NCBI GenBank assembly: GCA_902494535.1
Contig: CABUTO010000005.1
Location: 1-64,000, forward strand
Length of the DNA: 64,000 bases
Origin: an uncultured Collinsella sp.
GTDB lineage: Bacteria > Actinomycetota > Coriobacteriia > Coriobacteriales > Coriobacteriaceae
Reading direction: 5' to 3'
Part shown: positions 61,133 to 64,000 of the stretch, piece by piece
Numbering within the stretch: the first letter of the stretch is position 1
How the letters are laid out: every line of letters starts with the position of its first letter
The notes under the pieces: generated by a model
Told to the model about the DNA's origin: nothing
The model's input: only the letters and a program-made list of their open reading frames with translations
Databases searched by the model: none
Program-made: the position numbers and the translations under genes

Positions 61133-62476
61133 ATGTCCAAGAAAAACTATGCCGTGACCATTGCCGGCGGTGGCTCTACCTTCACTCCGGGCATTGCCCT
61201 GATGCTGCTTGAGGAGCGCGACCGCTTCCCGGTCAACAAGGTGACCTTCTACGACAACAACGCCGAGCGCCAGGAGACCGTGGCCAAGGCCTGCGAGATC
61301 TACTTCCACGAGAACGCTCCCGAGGTTGAGTTCAACTACACCACCGACCCCGAAACCGCTTTTACCGGTACTGACTTCGTACTTGCTCACATCCGCGTGG
61401 GTCTGTACGCCATGCGTGAGCTCGACGAGAAGATTCCTCTCAAGTACGGCTGCGTTGGCCAAGAGACCTGCGGCGCCGGCGGTATCGCCTACGGCATGCG
61501 CTCCATTGGTGGCGTCATCGAGATCCTCGACTACATGGAGAAGTACAGCCCCAACGCCTGGATGCTCAACTACTCCAACCCCGCGGCTATCGTCGCAGAG
61601 GCTTGCCGCGTGCTGCGTCCCAACAGCCGCATCATCAACATCTGTGACATGCCGATCGACCTCATGGATAAGATGAGCCGTATGTGCGGCATCAAGGATC
61701 GTCGCGAGCTGCAGTACAGCTACTACGGCCTCAACCACTTTGGTTGGTGGAGCAAGATCTACGACAAGGAGGGTAACGACCTCATGCCGCAGATCAAGGA
61801 GCACATGGCAAAGAACGGCTACTTGGACGGCATTGAGCACGAGGCCGGTAAGGAGCAGCACGTCGAGGAGAGCTGGATTCACACCTTCGGCAAGGCCAAG
61901 GATGTCTATGCTGTCGATCCCGAGACGATTCCCAATACCTACCTCAAGTATTACCTGTACCCGGACTATGTCGTCGAGACGTCTGACCCCAACTACACTC
62001 GCGCCAATGAGGTTATGGACGGCCGCGAGAAGAAGGTCTTTGGCGCTTGCCGCGACATCATCGCCAAGGGTACTGCCAAGGACGGCGGCTTTGAGCCGGA
62101 TGTACATGCCAACTACATCGTCGACCTTGCCTGCGCACTGGCCGAGAATACGCTCGAGCGCTTCCTGCTGATCGTCCCCAACGATGGCGCTGTGCCCAAC
62201 TTCGACCCGACGGCCATGGTCGAGGTGCCTTGCATCGTCGGTTCCAACGGCTTTGAGAAGATCTGCCAGGGCCCGATTCCGCAGTTCCAGAAGGGCCTGA
62301 TGGAGCAGCAGGTTTCCGTCGAGAAGCTCGTTGTCCAGGCTTGGGTCGAGGGCAGCTACCAGAAGCTCTGGCAGGCACTCACGCTCTCCAAGACCATTCC
62401 TTCGGCAAGCGTTGCTAAGCAGATCCTGGACGAGCTCATCGAGGCCAACAAGGATTTCTGGCCCGAGCTTAAGTAA
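61133..62476 (+). CDS. GH4 6-phospho-alpha-glucosidase
   Basis: 447 residues; GAGGAGGACATC precedes the ATG. NAD-binding IAGGGSTFTPG is at the N terminus, the GH4 metal-site Cys in NICDMP marks the alpha-glucosidase (GlvA/MalH) branch, and GLNHFGWW holds the second metal ligand His. GH4 enzymes use NAD+ and Mn2+ and an oxidation-elimination mechanism. It hydrolyses the phosphorylated disaccharide delivered by the EIICB 155 bases upstream. Codon use suggests high expression. Confidence 0.93.
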   Translation: MSKKNYAVTIAGGGSTFTPGIALMLLEERDRFPVNKVTFYDNNAERQETVAKACEIYFHENAPEVEFNYTTDPETAFTGTDFVLAHIRVGLYAMRELDEKIPLKYGCVGQETCGAGGIAYGMRSIGGVIEILDYMEKYSPNAWMLNYSNPAAIVAEACRVLRPNSRIINICDMPIDLMDKMSRMCGIKDRRELQYSYYGLNHFGWWSKIYDKEGNDLMPQIKEHMAKNGYLDGIEHEAGKEQHVEESWIHTFGKAKDVYAVDPETIPNTYLKYYLYPDYVVETSDPNYTRANEVMDGREKKVFGACRDIIAKGTAKDGGFEPDVHANYIVDLACALAENTLERFLLIVPNDGAVPNFDPTAMVEVPCIVGSNGFEKICQGPIPQFQKGLMEQQVSVEKLVVQAWVEGSYQKLWQALTLSKTIPSASVAKQILDELIEANKDFWPELK

Positions 62477-62516
62477 GGACTACTGTCTAGAACTCTCACG
62501 CATCTCTGCTTCATTT

Positions 62517-62560
62517 GCGCCGCCGCGGTGTCCGGATTCGCCCGGATGCTGCGGCGGCGC
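62517..62560 (+). terminator. GC-rich hairpin between GH4 and ychF
   Basis: GCGCCGCCGC / GCGGCGGCGC perfect 10-bp outer stem with inner TCCGG/CCGGA pairing. A TATACT that could be the ychF -10 box follows at 62562. Confidence 0.7.
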
Positions 62561-62603
62561 TATACTTATACGGTTTGAAGTACCTGTACCAAAAGGAGCT
62601 GTC

Positions 62604-63680
<1,077 letters not shown>

Positions 63681-63691
63681 GGACGACGCAT

Positions 63692-64000
63692 ATGTTTAAA
63701 TATGGCAAAAAAGCTGGCTACATGGGTATTGCGCTGCTCGTACTTGCGGTGATTCCGCTGGTGGTTGCAGCGTGTGTTATCCCCAACATTGGCCCCGAGG
63801 TGGCAACGAAGTTTAACGCCGCCGGTGAGGTGACGCGCTGGGGCAAGAGCTACGAGTTGCTGGCACTGCCGGTGCTCAACCTGCTGCTGAGCGTGGCGAC
63901 GTACTTTACGGCGGGACGCCAGGCAAAGAACAACGAGGACTCCGCTGTGATGGCACGTCTTGCGTGCGAGCGCTACCTGCGCAACGGCTGCATCACGGGC
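63692..64000 (+). CDS. DUF1648/SdpI-like membrane protein, N-terminal part (cut by window edge)
   Basis: The first 103 codons are open. Two membrane segments (GYMGIALLVLAVIPLVVAACVI and YELLALPVLNLLLSVATYF) flank the DUF1648 hallmark P-x-x-x-F-N-x-x-G-E-V-x-R-W-G (ATKFNAAGEVTRWG). Such proteins occur in SdpI-type immunity/membrane stress systems and as general membrane proteins. It starts 11 bases after ychF with GGACG as a weak ribosome site, probably co-transcribed. Confidence 0.75.
   Translation, partial: MFKYGKKAGYMGIALLVLAVIPLVVAACVIPNIGPEVATKFNAAGEVTRWGKSYELLALPVLNLLLSVATYFTAGRQAKNNEDSAVMARLACERYLRNGCITG

Overview
The window reads as chromosomal DNA of a gut actinobacterium of class Coriobacteriia, most likely Collinsella (C. 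aerofaciens group). The basis is high-GC coding DNA with strong third-position GC bias, GatCAB, a type III glutamine synthetase, many PTS/GH4 and AraC/GntR functions, a split B12-dependent methionine synthase, sortase-assembled pili, and abundant short palindromic intergenic repeats. The genus call is inference from gene content; no 16S gene is present.

Layout. 1-2.7 kb: tail of an IS3-type transposase, an MFS transporter and a Cof-type HAD phosphatase, bordered by palindromic repeats. 3.0-13.4 kb: a sortase-pilus locus with a giant beta-helix adhesin carrying a 9-G tract (probable phase-variation switch), two further sortase substrates, and a class C sortase. An HTH/nucleotidyltransferase pair resembling AbiE-type toxin-antitoxin modules lies between the pilins and the sortase. 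13.7-17.2 kb: gatCAB, followed by a large structured element. 17.6-26.3 kb: an AAA/DUF4143 ATPase, then an AraC regulator divergent from a paired ABC transporter (YbtPQ/IrtAB-like), a small membrane protein and a metal P-type ATPase. 27.0-28.1 kb: tmRNA with a repeat-rich 3' flank. 28.1-33.1 kb: patatin lipase, rplM-rpsI, and glmM-crr-nagB for amino-sugar metabolism.

33.5-44 kb: a 999-residue STAND/BTAD regulator, yhbY, a methyltransferase, UPF0210, and metF-(MetH activation domain)-metH on the minus strand. 44.4-51.6 kb: glnA type III, a MITE-like element, tRNA-Glu, and a MurT-GatD fusion downstream of two TPR-like hypotheticals. 52.1-57.0 kb: iron alcohol dehydrogenase, glycerol dehydrogenase, a 2-hydroxyacid dehydrogenase and a four-cluster ferredoxin protein. 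57.2-62.5 kb: an alpha-glucoside locus (GntR, Zn-dehydrogenase, EIICB, GH4) with palindromic operators. 62.6-64 kb: ychF and the start of a DUF1648-like membrane protein.

The most notable signals are the adhesin poly-G tract; the AbiE-like pair with a palindrome on its promoter; two copies of a hairpin element with invariant inner strands and unrelated but self-complementary outer arms, both just after a stop codon in the same orientation; a 62-bp tandem hairpin array beside ssrA; and the MurT-GatD fusion.
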